Positions 23,463-34,331 are shown, counted from the stretch's first letter. The stretch: 64,000 nt of DNA from Laburnicola sp. R22_1 (GCA_014281115.1 JACONQ010000005.1:3782001-3846000); one strand, 5' to 3'. Made by a program: numbers and translations. Notes: generated by a model not told the origin, from the sequence alone.

Positions 23463-24384
23463 CTACTTGTCGGGATGGGCATGGTACATTTCCGCCGGCA
23501 ATTCCCTGCCTTCCAATTCCGCTCGCACCGTTCCAGCCGATTCGTACGTGACGTATGGAGGCGACTTGGGGTCCGAGTGGAGCATAGCCGAGTCTTCGTT
23601 GTATGCTCTTGCTTTTCTCCGGCGCACGAAGAAGACTCCTGCTATGACGGCAATGATGGCGAGGACGCCCAGCGTGATACCGACGCCCAAGCCTGCTCTT
23701 GCGCCTGTGGACAGGCCTGCCGAAGCTTCTGATGATGCGGTTGGAGATGCGTCGGAAGTATCCGAGCCCAGTGCGATGGAGGGGGTTGGGGTTGTGGTTG
23801 TGGAAACCAGATTTACGGACGCGCTTGTCGATGTGCTACCCTCTGATGATGTGCTCGCGCTGCTTTCGGAGGTCGATGTGGAGAGACGGGGGAGTGCGGC
23901 TTGCGCGGTTGCTACGATCATGGGCGCCAGGTCGCTGAATACCAAGTCCTCGTCCTTGCAACAGCTGGTATTGCGGCTGGAGACACCAATGTCAAGGGTG
24001 CCATCTGGTGCGCAGCAGTACTCGGTGGCCGGATTTAAGCAGTTGAAAATGAAGGCGTTGTAGTGGTTAGCCTCCTCTGCGCAAAAAATTAGTTATCTGA
24101 AATTTTTCGTTCCGGGAATAAGCAATCATACCTCTTCCGCGGCAGACGTTCGGGCAAGCTGGGTCTTTAAATGTCTTGTCGGTGCAGCCATTGCGCCAGT
24201 AGTGGTTCCAGCCTCTCGACTCGACCGATGGCTCCATGCACAGTCCGTTGCTCATGCATAAATCGCCAACATTGCAGCACGCCGAATGTTCACCATTCTC
24301 GACAGCCGTCAGATTGCAAGGAACGTAAGTGCCTGCTGTGTTCTCGTATAGGGATCCATTGTTGGCGTAGCACGCGGCAGACAT
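23463..24384 (-). CDS. Cys-rich single-pass membrane protein with Ser/Thr stalk (288 aa)
   Basis: This belongs to a family common in filamentous ascomycetes and of unknown function. The start is taken at MSAACYANNGSLYE (24384); upstream in-frame codons are non-ATG. Exon 1 is 24384-24132, the intron 24131-24077 (55 bp, gtatga...cag), and exon 2 is 24076-23463. Residues 1-130 carry many Cys (CYANN, SACCNVGDLCMSNGLC, CTDKTFKDPACPNVC, FNCLNPATEYCC, TSCC), probably an extracellular disulphide-bonded head. A Ser/Thr-rich stalk follows (~150-205). One membrane segment (VGITLGVLAIIAVIAGVFFV, ~215-235) is followed by a basic RRRK stop-transfer and a ~45-residue cytosolic tail. The layout resembles cell-wall stress sensors (Wsc/Mid2-like), but no WSC signature is seen. 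No classical signal peptide is visible. Confidence 0.8.
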
Positions 24385-25909
24385 CTTGTGCAATAACGAC
24401 AAGTTTCACTGAGGCTGGGGAGGGTGGGTGCAGGCGACGAGAGGTACTGGGAGGTACTGGGTAGCAACCCAAGTGCATATAGCCTACCGTGGGATGAGCC
24501 CCGATATCAGCCCCACGGCAGAATCCGCTAACAAGTCCGTGCGCCCAGTGAATTACGCTTGTGGTGCGAATAGTAATTGGTTGATCTGTCCTGCAGAAAA
24601 CTCACGCCAAGTTTCAGGACCGATCCGCGTTACAAATTATGGGTCGAGGCGTTTCGCAATTGGCTCGGGGGCATATTTCAGGCACGCGAGTATGCCAGCC
24701 ACGTTTCTAGGGTCCTTAAGTCCGTTGCTGCGCTTCGCGGGCTGATGCTTGGTCACTATACATACAATGTGGCTATGTTGCCCTCGTTGACGGTTATCTT
24801 GACTCGTATTCTTCTTCCTCGTGGGAATAACATGTGTGTAATGTGTTGCCTCCCTGGAGGCCTTGGCACATTCGTCCTCGCACGGAAAAATCTGAAGATT
24901 GGTCACTTTCGCAAGCAAATTCACTACGGATTTCGGTTGGAATAGTACGTTTATCCCGTCACTTCGCATGGATGACCATGTCGCATCTTTCGCGCGAGAA
25001 GCTGGGCGTATCTAGCGGCCCCACAGCGATTCCTTACCGTTATTGGTAACTCTTCAGTAGGACAACGGCACCTCTCCGTCCGCATCCCAGAAAGCTTTCA
25101 AACACCAACAGACTTTGCCATCCCCTCGTTCCTTCTGTACGAAATTGTAATCTCTAGGACTTGATAATCACTGCCGTCTGGACCGTGCGCAAAATTCTAC
25201 TCATCCTCACGTTGTATTAGGTATGGACTGAGACGTCCCAGGGCTTGTTAGGGCGGTGGCTGCTCTCGTGGGTCTCACCACATCACCTTAAAATAGGCCG
25301 AAGATATGGCAAAAAATATGCCACGGAGCCATTCGGGCCTACAATCCGACCGTTGGCCGCTTCCAGTGAAGATTTGCGTGGAAATACTGAATGCGGCATC
25401 TAGGAGCTGTGTACAACTCCGTAGTGCGACCTATACTGAAAACTACGCTAGTGGCGTATATACCAGCCCAAGCGGCATCAGAAGACCGGCACGTGCGTGC
25501 ACCCGAGCTGCCGGTCTCGCTCGTTCTACGCTTCGACGAGTCAATCCTTTCTCCCCGTCTTTGAAGATCGTGCTGGCCTATACAGGTCTCCTCACCAGCA
25601 GGTGAAGCAACCCTTGAGAACACGAATGGGCGAAGTCACCCAAGGGACCTACCCTGGGTGAATGGTAGACTGCATCTATGTCGTTCACATTCAAAGGTTT
25701 CGTTCATATCTGCAACAATTAGTCACTGACGTAGATCATAGAAAGCGACAACAAAGTAGACAGAAATACAACTTTGCGCTCTAATTCCGCGGAGGTGAAG
25801 GTCTTCACCCACGTCAGCGCCTCACCTGCTCCCTTCGCAGTATATAAGCTATACTCTTAGCCTCTTAACCATAACTGCAGACACTAGGTAAAGCGACTTG
25901 AAAATCAAC
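24385..25909. other. intergenic region between divergent membrane-protein genes
   Basis: 1.5 kb with several small frames of no recognisable content. A TATA-like motif (TATATAAG) at 25841-25848 precedes the gene at 25910. Confidence 0.5.
25841..25848 (+). promoter_or_regulatory. putative TATA box for the gene at 25910
   Basis: TATATAAG about 62-69 bp upstream of the ATG, the usual spacing. Confidence 0.4.
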
Positions 25910-26410
25910 ATGTTCCAACCCGCCGCACCGTGGTCGCACCGACTCCCCTTCTACCTCTGCGAATTCCTTCTCGGTTTCTGGGTCCTCAGCTTCGCTATAT
26001 TCATTCTCTACGACCAATATGATGCCCTGAGAAACAATAACGAGCATGAGCGCGCATGCGTCCGTCGCGCGCGTGCATGCGGAGAACACCAGCGGGATGT
26101 GGAGCAGGAGGCGAGGGAAGAAGAGATGATGAGAGGATTTGCGGAGAGTGGGTTGGAGAGGGGAGACTTGCCAGCGGTGGTGGTGAGAGGCAGTGTCAGG
26201 AATGATGAGTTCGGGAGGGCTCGTGCCACGAGCGCACCTGAGCAGCTTGCTCGGAAGAGTGCAGAAGAGACTAATCTGGAGGACAGGGTGCTAAAAATCG
26301 CAGTGCCTGGCGAGAGGAGGGGCGAGCGAAGCAGTGATGAAAAAGGACAGCTTAGAGTGGTGTCGCCGAGACCGATCCAGGAGTCAAATTGGCCTAGGGC
26401 CTTGGGATGA
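25910..26410 (+). CDS. small single-pass membrane protein, hypothetical (166 aa)
   Basis: The family is not recognised. The start chosen is the ATG at 25910 (MFQPAAPWSHRLPFY), because the longer frame uses a TTG. One strong hydrophobic segment lies near the N-terminus (FYLCEFLLGFWVLSFAIFIL, residues ~14-33). It is followed by a highly charged Arg/Glu-rich tail of ~130 residues that is probably cytosolic and partly helical. The arrangement suggests an anchored membrane protein rather than a secreted one. No enzyme motif or Cys pair is visible. Confidence 0.55.
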   Translation: MFQPAAPWSHRLPFYLCEFLLGFWVLSFAIFILYDQYDALRNNNEHERACVRRARACGEHQRDVEQEAREEEMMRGFAESGLERGDLPAVVVRGSVRNDEFGRARATSAPEQLARKSAEETNLEDRVLKIAVPGERRGERSSDEKGQLRVVSPRPIQESNWPRALG

Positions 26411-26707
26411 GGTCGTGTGTATTCCGTCTAGAAGCCTGAATGCGCATCGCAGCGAGCCTAGATAGTGAAACCACAAACCTCAAGTTCTGGTTTTCGTTTG
26501 CACAATGCAAGACATACCCGACACCCACTCAGTGATTTCTTTGTAGACAAGTGAAACATCCACACCACGTGGTTAAACGTAATATCAGGTTCCAGATCTA
26601 CACGAGGTATAAATCCCTCCCCTTCACGAAGAGTTGTGCTTTTGCCTCATCAAAGATAAGCTGATCAACTCCAAATACCACCACTAAATCACTCACCCAG
26701 AGATACG
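26411..26707. other. promoter region of the RING gene
   Basis: 297 bp. TATAAAT lies at 26608-26614, about 100 bp upstream of the ATG at 26708, followed by a CT-rich leader (ccctccccttcacg). Confidence 0.5.
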
Positions 26708-27231
26708 ATGCAAAGCCCCGATCACGAACGTTATGTCGCAATCGACCTCTTCATGCGGGGTGCTGCTCCCCTTCCCCCAGAAGGAACTCAGTCCTTCCCC
26801 TCCGCTCTCCCAGAAGGAAGCCAGTCTATCCCCACCGCTCTACCACTAGCCATCAACCATCTCCGAGAACTTCGTTTCCACTATGCCTCAGCAGGTCACC
26901 GCTTCTGCAAATCCTGCAAGGAAATCACTGATTTTCGATCCTTCCTAGAGCAGACTATCAGCGCAGCAGAGGCAGGCGTCCACGATGCAATAATCTTGGT
27001 TCGCTCTGGCATATTTACTTCCTTCGGTCCAGGCATGACCACAGGCTTGGACCCTCACACTTGGCTTGACGAGGCCTGCATGTACCATCCCTTTCGTAGA
27101 GAGAGCGTCACGAACCTCTTCACGCACATGTCTTATGCGGGAGAATTAGATCTGTCCTCTAATCACTCGATTAATGTACAGTACACGAAACGACTAAGAC
27201 ATTTGATCCGGGGGTGGTGCCACTTTACTAG

Positions 27232-27394
27232 TGTAACGGTATTCGGACTGTTCATTGTTGCCTATGCTAGCTCATTGCTGCCTACACTCATTTACTGCTG
27301 CCTATCCTACCTAGCAGTATATATCTTAGCTACTACACACATACAATCAAATCAGTGTTTTCCCGACTTTCGCTTTGCAGCAACAACCGCTACA
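27232..27394 (+). repeat. left LTR of the Copia element
   Basis: 163 bp, starting TG and ending CA, identical to 32332-32494. Confidence 0.95.
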
Positions 27395-27490
27395 GTTATG
27401 AGCCCGGATTGCGACGGGGCCTCACTCACCTAAGCAATTACCCTACTAAGGACACCACAGTCTTACTGTAGGAGCAACCCTGCGAGCACG

Positions 27491-30295
27491 ATGACAACCG
27501 AGTCGGATCCAGCCGTCACTCGAGTGACAATCGTCCTCAGTCGATCAGAAGATTGGCACAAATGGCTGTTCATCCGCAAGGATACAGCGCAAAAGAACCA
27601 ACTCTGGAAATACGTTGATCCAGATGTTGCAGCAGACAAGCTACCGCAGCTTGAGGAGCCGATGGAGCCTCAGCTTAGCGACTACGACAGCACGGCTACT
27701 ACGTACGCCAGCCTAAATACCGAGCAGCGAGCCGATTACCGTTGGGCGTACGAGAGATGGGAAAAGAAGGATCTAGAGTATAAGCGTCAGCTGAAGGCTC
27801 TAGCAGACTTTAACTCTGAGATTAGTAAGACGATAGCAGCGCATCACATTTACCTGATTGAGGACAAGGATACGCCGCACCAACGCCTTACGACCCTTAA
27901 GAAACATCTCGCACCGTCAGACGCGACGCGACGCCGCGATCTAATAGCGGTATACAAGGATCTCCAGACGCCGCCAAAGGGCAGGAAGGTTGAAGAATGG
28001 CTTCGAAGGTGGATCGAGGTCACCAACCAGTGCAAGGCCATCAGGCTGGCAGAGACTGAAGACACCCGAGCGCAGGAAGACTTCCTAGTCGCCTGCAAGA
28101 CAATTGACCCCGAATACGGAACAGCAGGTCTACGAGACCTGATCCAGAAGGAGAGGCTTGGTAAGACAGTCCCCTCAGTGGAGAACTACGTCGCCGAGTT
28201 CTCAGCATACCTGAAGCGTACACGCCCAATTAGTACAGGCTTCAGCGCACACGCGGCAGAGCTAGAGATAGCAAAGCCAGCAACACCGCAAGATAATAAA
28301 CCTACACGGAGCGGTGTATGCCTCTGTGGCAAAAGACACTCATGGTCGAGATGCTGGGTGATGAACCCAGATGCGCCTCACAGACCCCGAGGATTCGACA
28401 ACAAGGAGGGTAGTAAGAAAGTGGCAGCGGCCTTTGCCAAGGATCCGAGCTTGAAAGCGAGGGTGGAGAAAGCCATACAGGACTGGAAGGCAACTCAGTC
28501 GAACTCTGAGCCTGCAGTCACTATTGACGATGGCAAGCCTCCTTCCAATCCATCGACCTACACCGCACAATATATGGTATCCGATGCCGTTACGGTTGAC
28601 GAGCGCGACGAGCGCGACGAGGATCTGATGCTTGACGACGGTGTCAAACCTACCGAGGAGTTGGTGGCTCTATCGACGCTTGACGATGTCAGCAGCTACG
28701 ACTCATTGAGCAACCGATTCATACTTGATCCTGGTTCGAACACTCACATTGTCAACACTAAGTCCTGGCCTGGATGGACGAGAGAGTATGAGGCCAGTGC
28801 CAACGATTTCGTAGGAGCAGGAACAGGCCGTATCAAGATAACTGCATGGGGCAGCATGAAGCTGACCGTGAAAACACCGAGAGGACTATCACCTATCGTC
28901 CTAACACACGTTGCTTTAGTCGAAGGCTTCTTAACAAGCCTTATAGGCTTAGCACGCTGTCGCTCGAGTCAGATTCACTTTGACTCAGGACAACACCTTC
29001 TATACAAGGTCAGCAGAAAATCCGTGGTTGCATACCTGGAGTACCAAGACGGACACTGGCTAGTCGACGCTGATGCCAGTCGCCGCCCAGAAACCCGCTT
29101 ATTGTCATCCTTTAGCACTACTTACCGACCTTCAAAGGACCCTCGACCTGATCGTATAATCGACTATAGGACAGCCCACAGCACCTGGGGTCACCCTGGC
29201 AAGAAGGCGATTGAGAAGCTGGCTGACCATGTGGAAGGCTTGCGAGTAGAAGGTAGAGACAGCGACTTCTGTGGCGTATGTGTCGAATCGAAGCTCTCAA
29301 AGCAAGTCTCTAGAAGACAGCAGGAGGACTTCGCACAAAGGAAGTTCTATCGCGTCGCTATAGACTTCATCCAGCTACTGCCTCGAGAAGCAGACTCTTG
29401 TCTCAATGGTGACAGAGTTGCAGGTCACATGGTGGACCAGTACAGCAAGTGGCATGAAGTGGATTGCTTTCCACACCGTACGAAGGCATTTCTGAGCCGC
29501 TGGCTTGTCCGCAAGATTCGTAAGATACAGCGTATCTTTGATAGCGACGTTACCGCAATTAAGACCGACAACGATCGAGGGTATGGAGTTGCACCGAACG
29601 TATTGGAGGAGCTCTGCGCTGAGCTAGGTATCCGATACGAGCCGCGGGCAGAATACGCAGACGAGCAGAACGGCCTCGCTGAGAGAGCAGGCAAGATCAT
29701 CGTCATTCGAGCTCGAGCCATGAGACTTGAAGGAAATCTGCCAAAATCATTATCAAACGAGCTGCTCAAGACAGCAGCATACATACTGAATCGTACACCA
29801 ACCGAAGCGCTAGGTTGGAAGACTCCATATGAGATTGTATGGGGATTAAAGCCAAAGGTGAACCACCTGCGCCCTATAGGCTGCCGAGTGTACGTCCGAA
29901 ATCCGTCTATCAAGAGAGGCGACAAGCTGGAGTCCAGAGCTCTTATAGGACATCTTGTAGGCTATGATTCGACGAATATCTTCAGGATCTGGCTGCCGAC
30001 AAAGAACAGAGTAATTCGAGCTAGAGACGTCATTTTCGAACCAACGCGATTTTACGAAGGACCAGAAGGCTACGCAGCAGAGTCAGTTATTGAAGAGGTT
30101 ATAGAGCTGCTTGCCTTTCCAGAAGAAGCTGAATCTGACGATATTGCCATTGAAGAGCTCATGACGCTTAGGCAGACGCGCAACGAGACGCGCAACGAGA
30201 CGCGCAACATACCTGCAGCTGCAGCTCGCGCAAGCCAGCAGCATGTAGGGGTGAGAGCAGAGTTGAGGAAATTGATGGAGTTGACGAGGACGTAG
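27491..30295 (+). CDS. Copia gag-protease-integrase frame (934 aa)
   Basis: The first open frame of the retroelement, starting MTTESDPAVTRVTIV. In order: a UBN2-type gag region (residues ~1-270), a degenerate zinc knuckle (CLCGKRHSWSRC, ~277-288), the aspartic protease site FILDPGSNTH (~413; DPGS where many have D-S/T-G), the GAG-pre-integrase HHCC finger (HSTWGH ... CGVC, ~565-600) and the integrase core. The integrase acidic residues lie in RVAIDFIQ, IKTDNDRGYG and ADEQNGLAERAGK. It stops at 30293 in a short repeated region (RNETRNETRN) before the RT, so pol is not continuous in this copy. Confidence 0.92.
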   Translation: MTTESDPAVTRVTIVLSRSEDWHKWLFIRKDTAQKNQLWKYVDPDVAADKLPQLEEPMEPQLSDYDSTATTYASLNTEQRADYRWAYERWEKKDLEYKRQLKALADFNSEISKTIAAHHIYLIEDKDTPHQRLTTLKKHLAPSDATRRRDLIAVYKDLQTPPKGRKVEEWLRRWIEVTNQCKAIRLAETEDTRAQEDFLVACKTIDPEYGTAGLRDLIQKERLGKTVPSVENYVAEFSAYLKRTRPISTGFSAHAAELEIAKPATPQDNKPTRSGVCLCGKRHSWSRCWVMNPDAPHRPRGFDNKEGSKKVAAAFAKDPSLKARVEKAIQDWKATQSNSEPAVTIDDGKPPSNPSTYTAQYMVSDAVTVDERDERDEDLMLDDGVKPTEELVALSTLDDVSSYDSLSNRFILDPGSNTHIVNTKSWPGWTREYEASANDFVGAGTGRIKITAWGSMKLTVKTPRGLSPIVLTHVALVEGFLTSLIGLARCRSSQIHFDSGQHLLYKVSRKSVVAYLEYQDGHWLVDADASRRPETRLLSSFSTTYRPSKDPRPDRIIDYRTAHSTWGHPGKKAIEKLADHVEGLRVEGRDSDFCGVCVESKLSKQVSRRQQEDFAQRKFYRVAIDFIQLLPREADSCLNGDRVAGHMVDQYSKWHEVDCFPHRTKAFLSRWLVRKIRKIQRIFDSDVTAIKTDNDRGYGVAPNVLEELCAELGIRYEPRAEYADEQNGLAERAGKIIVIRARAMRLEGNLPKSLSNELLKTAAYILNRTPTEALGWKTPYEIVWGLKPKVNHLRPIGCRVYVRNPSIKRGDKLESRALIGHLVGYDSTNIFRIWLPTKNRVIRARDVIFEPTRFYEGPEGYAAESVIEEVIELLAFPEEAESDDIAIEELMTLRQTRNETRNETRNIPAAAARASQQHVGVRAELRKLMELTRT

Positions 30296-32285
30296 AGGAT
30301 CTATTTCTAGGGGTGGGCTACTTACGCCTACATCACCTGCGCCTCACGTGAGCCGGCAACGGAATAACGATACTCCGGCCGAAGTTCTCCCGATAGAACG
30401 AGATCTAGAGCTCTCTGCAACCCAAATCCCTGACTATCTACCTGATCGACACACAAACAATGCGCCGAGACGTAGAAATCTCGAAATTGACGAGTCAAAT
30501 ATACTCACAACCTCACGCCGATGGCAGCAGCGCACTGACGACCTCACCAGTGCAACCAGATACCAGACACACGCGATTTCCTATGGAATACGCATCAATG
30601 ACTACCTACACGCGTTTACGACAGCGCTGAAGCCGCAGCCTGTCTTCAGGATCCATCAGTCACAGGTTCCGCCACCGCCGAGGACCTGGAGAGACCTAGA
30701 GACTCACCCGCATGGTGCTGAGTTTCGACAAGCAGGTCAAGAAGAATACCGCAATATATGGAATAAAGGATGCTTTGCTAGGACTGCAAAGACAGCAGCA
30801 AATGTTGATGCTGAGGTCTTACCACTTATGTGGGTGTTTACCTACAAATTTGATGAGGACGGCTTCCTCTCACGATTCAAGGCACGATTGGTGATTAGAG
30901 GTGATCTCCAGCAGCCGTACGGAGACACCTACGCCGCCACACTCGCAGCACGCACCTTTAGAGCAATCACCGCTATTGCCAATCACTTTGGGCTAGAGCT
31001 GATTCAATACGATGTACCAACAGCTTTTCTCAACGCCCTACTCAACCGTCTACTCTACGCGCAGACGCCAGACGGATTTCAAGAAGATGGAGAACTACTC
31101 CAGATACTCCGCGCTCTCTATGGATTAAAGGAGTCACCGCTACTATGGTACAAGGAGCTCCGCAGGACGCTACAGTCACTAGGGATGAAGCCTGTGCCAG
31201 GCTTTCCATGTGTGTACACGAACAAGTGGCTCATACTATTCGTCTACGTTGACGATATCGTCATGGCCTTTCACCCACACAATACCAAGCTCCACCAGCA
31301 GTTCGAGCAGAAGCTTAGCGAGTACTATCAACTAAAGCGACTTGGTCCACTCAAGTGGTTTTTAGGCATACGCGTCATCCGAGACATCGCCGCCCGCAAA
31401 CTCTGGCTGCTCCAGGATGCCTACATCGACAAAGTAGCCGCAAAGTATGGCATAACGTCTACCGGCCGCCGTACAGAAGTACCTATGATGGTCAACTACC
31501 TTGAACCATCTATAGAGGAACCCAACGCAGCTCGTACGAAGCTCTACCAGGAGCTCGTCGGCCATCTCGCGTTCCTGACGCAGTTCACTCGACCAGATCT
31601 AGCACGCGCGCATGTGATACACGCTTCACATCTCACAAACCCCGGACAAGCTCACGTAGACTCTATACGCAAAGTATGGCGTCACGTCCTAGAGACGAAG
31701 TACTACGCGCTCGAAGCTTGCACAGCTGAGCAAGAGATTCAAGAGTTCATGACTACAGAAGAAGATTATCGCGATCCTATCTTCTTTGGAGCATCTGATG
31801 CTGCTTTCGCAGACGACCTAGAGACTCGCCGCAGCTCTCAAGGATATATTTTCCAGTTGTTTGGGATGACTGTCGACTGGAAGTCTACCCTGCAGCGTAC
31901 AGTCACTAAATCAACTACTGAGGCAGAGCTACTCGCGCTCTCCCTCACAGGCTCAGCAATGGAGGAGTGGCTACGCCTTTTTGATGGCCTCTCACTGACG
32001 CTTCACACTACTCCGACTATCTTATGTGACAACCAGCAGACTGTTGGGATTGTTATAAAAGAACAAGACAAACTGGCAACCAAGCTCAAGCATGTTGATA
32101 TACACCAGAGCTGGATCCGCCAGGAAGTAGAGCAAGGACGACTCTACGTACAATGGCGATCTACTGATAGGATGCCTGCTGACGGCATGACCAAGGTGCT
32201 ACCACGTCAGAAGCATGCTGAGTTTGTGAGGCAGCTACACCTTACAAATCTATACTCTCGACTTCAAGGCACAGTAGACATGTAG
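30285..32285 (+). CDS. Copia reverse transcriptase-RNase H frame
   Basis: Open from 30285 (no ATG nearby; the frame reads SRGGLLTPTSPAPH before 30348), so it is expected to be made as part of a pol polyprotein. It contains the RVT_2 reverse transcriptase with catalytic FVYVDDIVMAF (~31235-31270) and the Copia RNase H (KSTTEAELLALS and LCDNQQTVGIV), ending at 32285. Two frame changes (near 30245-30260 and near 30305) separate it from the upstream frame. A short acidic stretch in a third frame (VEEIDGVDEDVEDLF) bridges the gap, so the ancestral polyprotein probably ran through it. Confidence 0.88.
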   Translation, partial: RGRRGSISRGGLLTPTSPAPHVSRQRNNDTPAEVLPIERDLELSATQIPDYLPDRHTNNAPRRRNLEIDESNILTTSRRWQQRTDDLTSATRYQTHAISYGIRINDYLHAFTTALKPQPVFRIHQSQVPPPPRTWRDLETHPHGAEFRQAGQEEYRNIWNKGCFARTAKTAANVDAEVLPLMWVFTYKFDEDGFLSRFKARLVIRGDLQQPYGDTYAATLAARTFRAITAIANHFGLELIQYDVPTAFLNALLNRLLYAQTPDGFQEDGELLQILRALYGLKESPLLWYKELRRTLQSLGMKPVPGFPCVYTNKWLILFVYVDDIVMAFHPHNTKLHQQFEQKLSEYYQLKRLGPLKWFLGIRVIRDIAARKLWLLQDAYIDKVAAKYGITSTGRRTEVPMMVNYLEPSIEEPNAARTKLYQELVGHLAFLTQFTRPDLARAHVIHASHLTNPGQAHVDSIRKVWRHVLETKYYALEACTAEQEIQEFMTTEEDYRDPIFFGASDAAFADDLETRRSSQGYIFQLFGMTVDWKSTLQRTVTKSTTEAELLALSLTGSAMEEWLRLFDGLSLTLHTTPTILCDNQQTVGIVIKEQDKLATKLKHVDIHQSWIRQEVEQGRLYVQWRSTDRMPADGMTKVLPRQKHAEFVRQLHLTNLYSRLQGTVDM

Positions 32286-32331
32286 GAGAGATCATCCTTA
32301 CGTCGTTAACTAACTACAGGATGAGGGGGTG

Positions 32332-32494
32332 TGTAACGGTATTCGGACTGTTCATTGTTGCCTATGCTAGCTCATTGCTGCCTACACTCATTTACTGCTG
32401 CCTATCCTACCTAGCAGTATATATCTTAGCTACTACACACATACAATCAAATCAGTGTTTTCCCGACTTTCGCTTTGCAGCAACAACCGCTACA
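32332..32494 (+). repeat. right LTR of the Copia element
   Basis: 163 bp, identical to the left LTR, preceded by a polypurine tract and followed by ACTAG. Confidence 0.95.
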
Positions 32495-33109
32495 ACTAGC
32501 AACATGTTTTCAGAGCATTGCTTAAAGCAGGACCCGGATCAGACGTGCATGTTCGAGCATGACCGATCGTGGGCGCTACCTTTGAACGATGATAGGGCAT
32601 TAAAACTGCCTCAGTGTTCGTTATGCCACGAGAGCTATACCAGACTGAACCTTAGGAAGAGGCCGGTCCTTATGCCCTGCGAGCACATCTTCTGCGAGCA
32701 CTGCCTTATAGGGTGGTGGCTTACCGCCCCAACCTGCCGCAAAGACGACCTGATCCGGTATAATTGCCCACTGTGCTGCAACTGCTTGTGCTGCGGCACC
32801 GAAGAGTGCACTTACCACACGATGGTGCATGACCCATGCCATCCGTTTCCTCTAATGCTCTGTTTGGATGACCTCGACCAAGGGAATGAGTACCTGCCGC
32901 TGCGTGGTTGGCCGCCGCAAGTGTACCGCGAACTGCGTGAGAAGTCTCGAGAGGCTAGGGTGCGGTGCGGGCTAAACTATCGTGGTTGTGACGAACACCA
33001 TAGGTATGGTTCTGAGGGTTATCTTGACACGGAAGCGTTCATGAGGTATATGGACGGTGTTGAACAAGCTCTCATGGAAACCAAGGACATCAATGAACAT
33101 GGTCTATAG

Positions 33110-34331
33110 CGAATGGATGAGGAAGAACCTCTATAGCTAGAGCGATCGTCAAGCCGTCTCAGACACATTGCTAGGTCTATATATTTTGATGTTTTTTTCT
33201 TTTGCGACATGGACAATGCTCTGACATAGTTCTGACATCGCCTGCCATGGCCCGTAGGAGCGCCCCCTCAAAATATTATCCCATCCCTTCTCCCAAAAAC
33301 AAAGAATTCTGCAATTTGCATTTCAGAGACCGCATTAATAGATACTATCATTGCAGAAGACGGTTTAGTTTTCTTGTGGCGGTTCGCGGCTTGCCTTTAG
33401 GAAGATGTAGTATAGAATAAATGATTCGACCTTGAATAACATAATTGAGACACGTTTTACGAAGTAAAATTCACTAGAGTGACTTTTTATTGAGCGTGAG
33501 ATAACATCGATGCTTACTAGGAATAATATTCATTAGAGGTCGTGTAAAGACATAGAGCGTAATGTTTGGGTATGTTAACGCTAGCACCAATTCTGGGATA
33601 GCTACACTAATGACTGTATGTGATAATTAAGTAGCATGATACAATGAATTTCATCGTTGAATTAAAGCGTTTATAGACACTGATATTGTATTTTATGTGG
33701 GGTATACTTTATTCATTTGGAGCCACTGGTTACTGACAATTTTCTTTTCTTTTTTTTTCCTTTTGCACGTTCATCTGGTTCATAGTTTTATAATACCAAT
33801 CCTTTTACGCTCTTTTTGTTTACTAAGCAGGGGGCTCTGCTTTTTTTTGTCATGTTATTTGAGATGAAAGCCTTTGTTGTCCTACCCCTAGGTATATTAA
33901 TTTAACACACCATACTATAGGTTAAAATATATAGAAACTATAGCTATAGTATAGCCTAAAGTATAGCTACGTGGTTATAACTTATAGTTTATACTACAGG
34001 CTGCAGTACGGCCAATACTACGTTACGTTAGCAACGCTGGCCTAACTTAAACATATGCATTAAGGTTTTCACTCAAAGCGTATTGAATAGCCGCAACGTG
34101 AAAGTGAAAGCAACACGATAGCACCCATCACCAGGCCAACAACTAGCCGAATTGGAAACTGCCCGGAGCACGTCTTCTTTCACCACCACTTGCAGCCACG
34201 TTGAGGGCCGTGCGCTGCTTCTGCCGCGCTGTGATTAAAATCAACACCTCGCAACTCACACTCTCACCTTTCTACCCGCTGCCTTCGCCTCGCATCTGGT
34301 TGACGCAGCCCTCTCCTCCGACCCGGCCAGC
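33110..34331. other. AT-rich intergenic block
   Basis: 33420-34080 is strongly AT-rich, with runs of alternating tatag/ctata and T-tracts, and no coding potential. It looks like an old RIP-mutated repeat, but no TIR, LTR or protein remnant can be read. The last 200 bp are CT-rich and form the presumed chitinase promoter. Confidence 0.5.

Larger units (their letters stand above)
27232..32494 (+). mobile_element. Ty1/Copia LTR retrotransposon, 5.26 kb, very young
   Basis: 163 bp LTRs at 27232-27394 and 32332-32494 (TGTAACGG...CGCTACA) appear identical base for base and are flanked by the 5 bp duplication ACTAG (27227-27231 and 32495-32499). A purine-rich tract (ggatgaggggg) lies directly before the right LTR. 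The gene order protease-integrase-RT-RNase H identifies the Copia superfamily. The LTRs are short for the group. Confidence 0.96.
26708..33109 (+). pseudogene. RING-finger protein gene split by a Copia element
   Basis: Two host parts, 26708-27231 and 32500-33109, flank the Copia insertion. Joining them with one copy of the 5 bp target duplication (ACTAG) gives a single uninterrupted frame of 1134 bp (377 residues). The split falls inside the Ser175 codon (AG|C). The right part holds a C3HC4 RING starting at about residue 214: CSLC, then MPCEHIFCEHC, then CPLC. This fold typically recruits an E2 in E3 ubiquitin ligases. The left part is unrecognised, with two similar Pro/Ser modules (PPEGTQSFPSALP, PEGSQSIPTALP) and a CxxC (FCKSCKE). 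As it stands the transcript would read into the LTR, so the RING is lost. No other lesion is seen in either half, implying a recent loss. Confidence 0.88.

Noticed and set aside
25306..25605. 99-residue plus-strand frame
   Set aside because: No recognisable domain, and a comparable frame exists on the opposite strand; composition is random-like.
32321..32494. N-terminal hydrophobic extension of the RING protein
   Set aside because: These codons are the right LTR of the Copia element read through. The host sequence begins at 32500.
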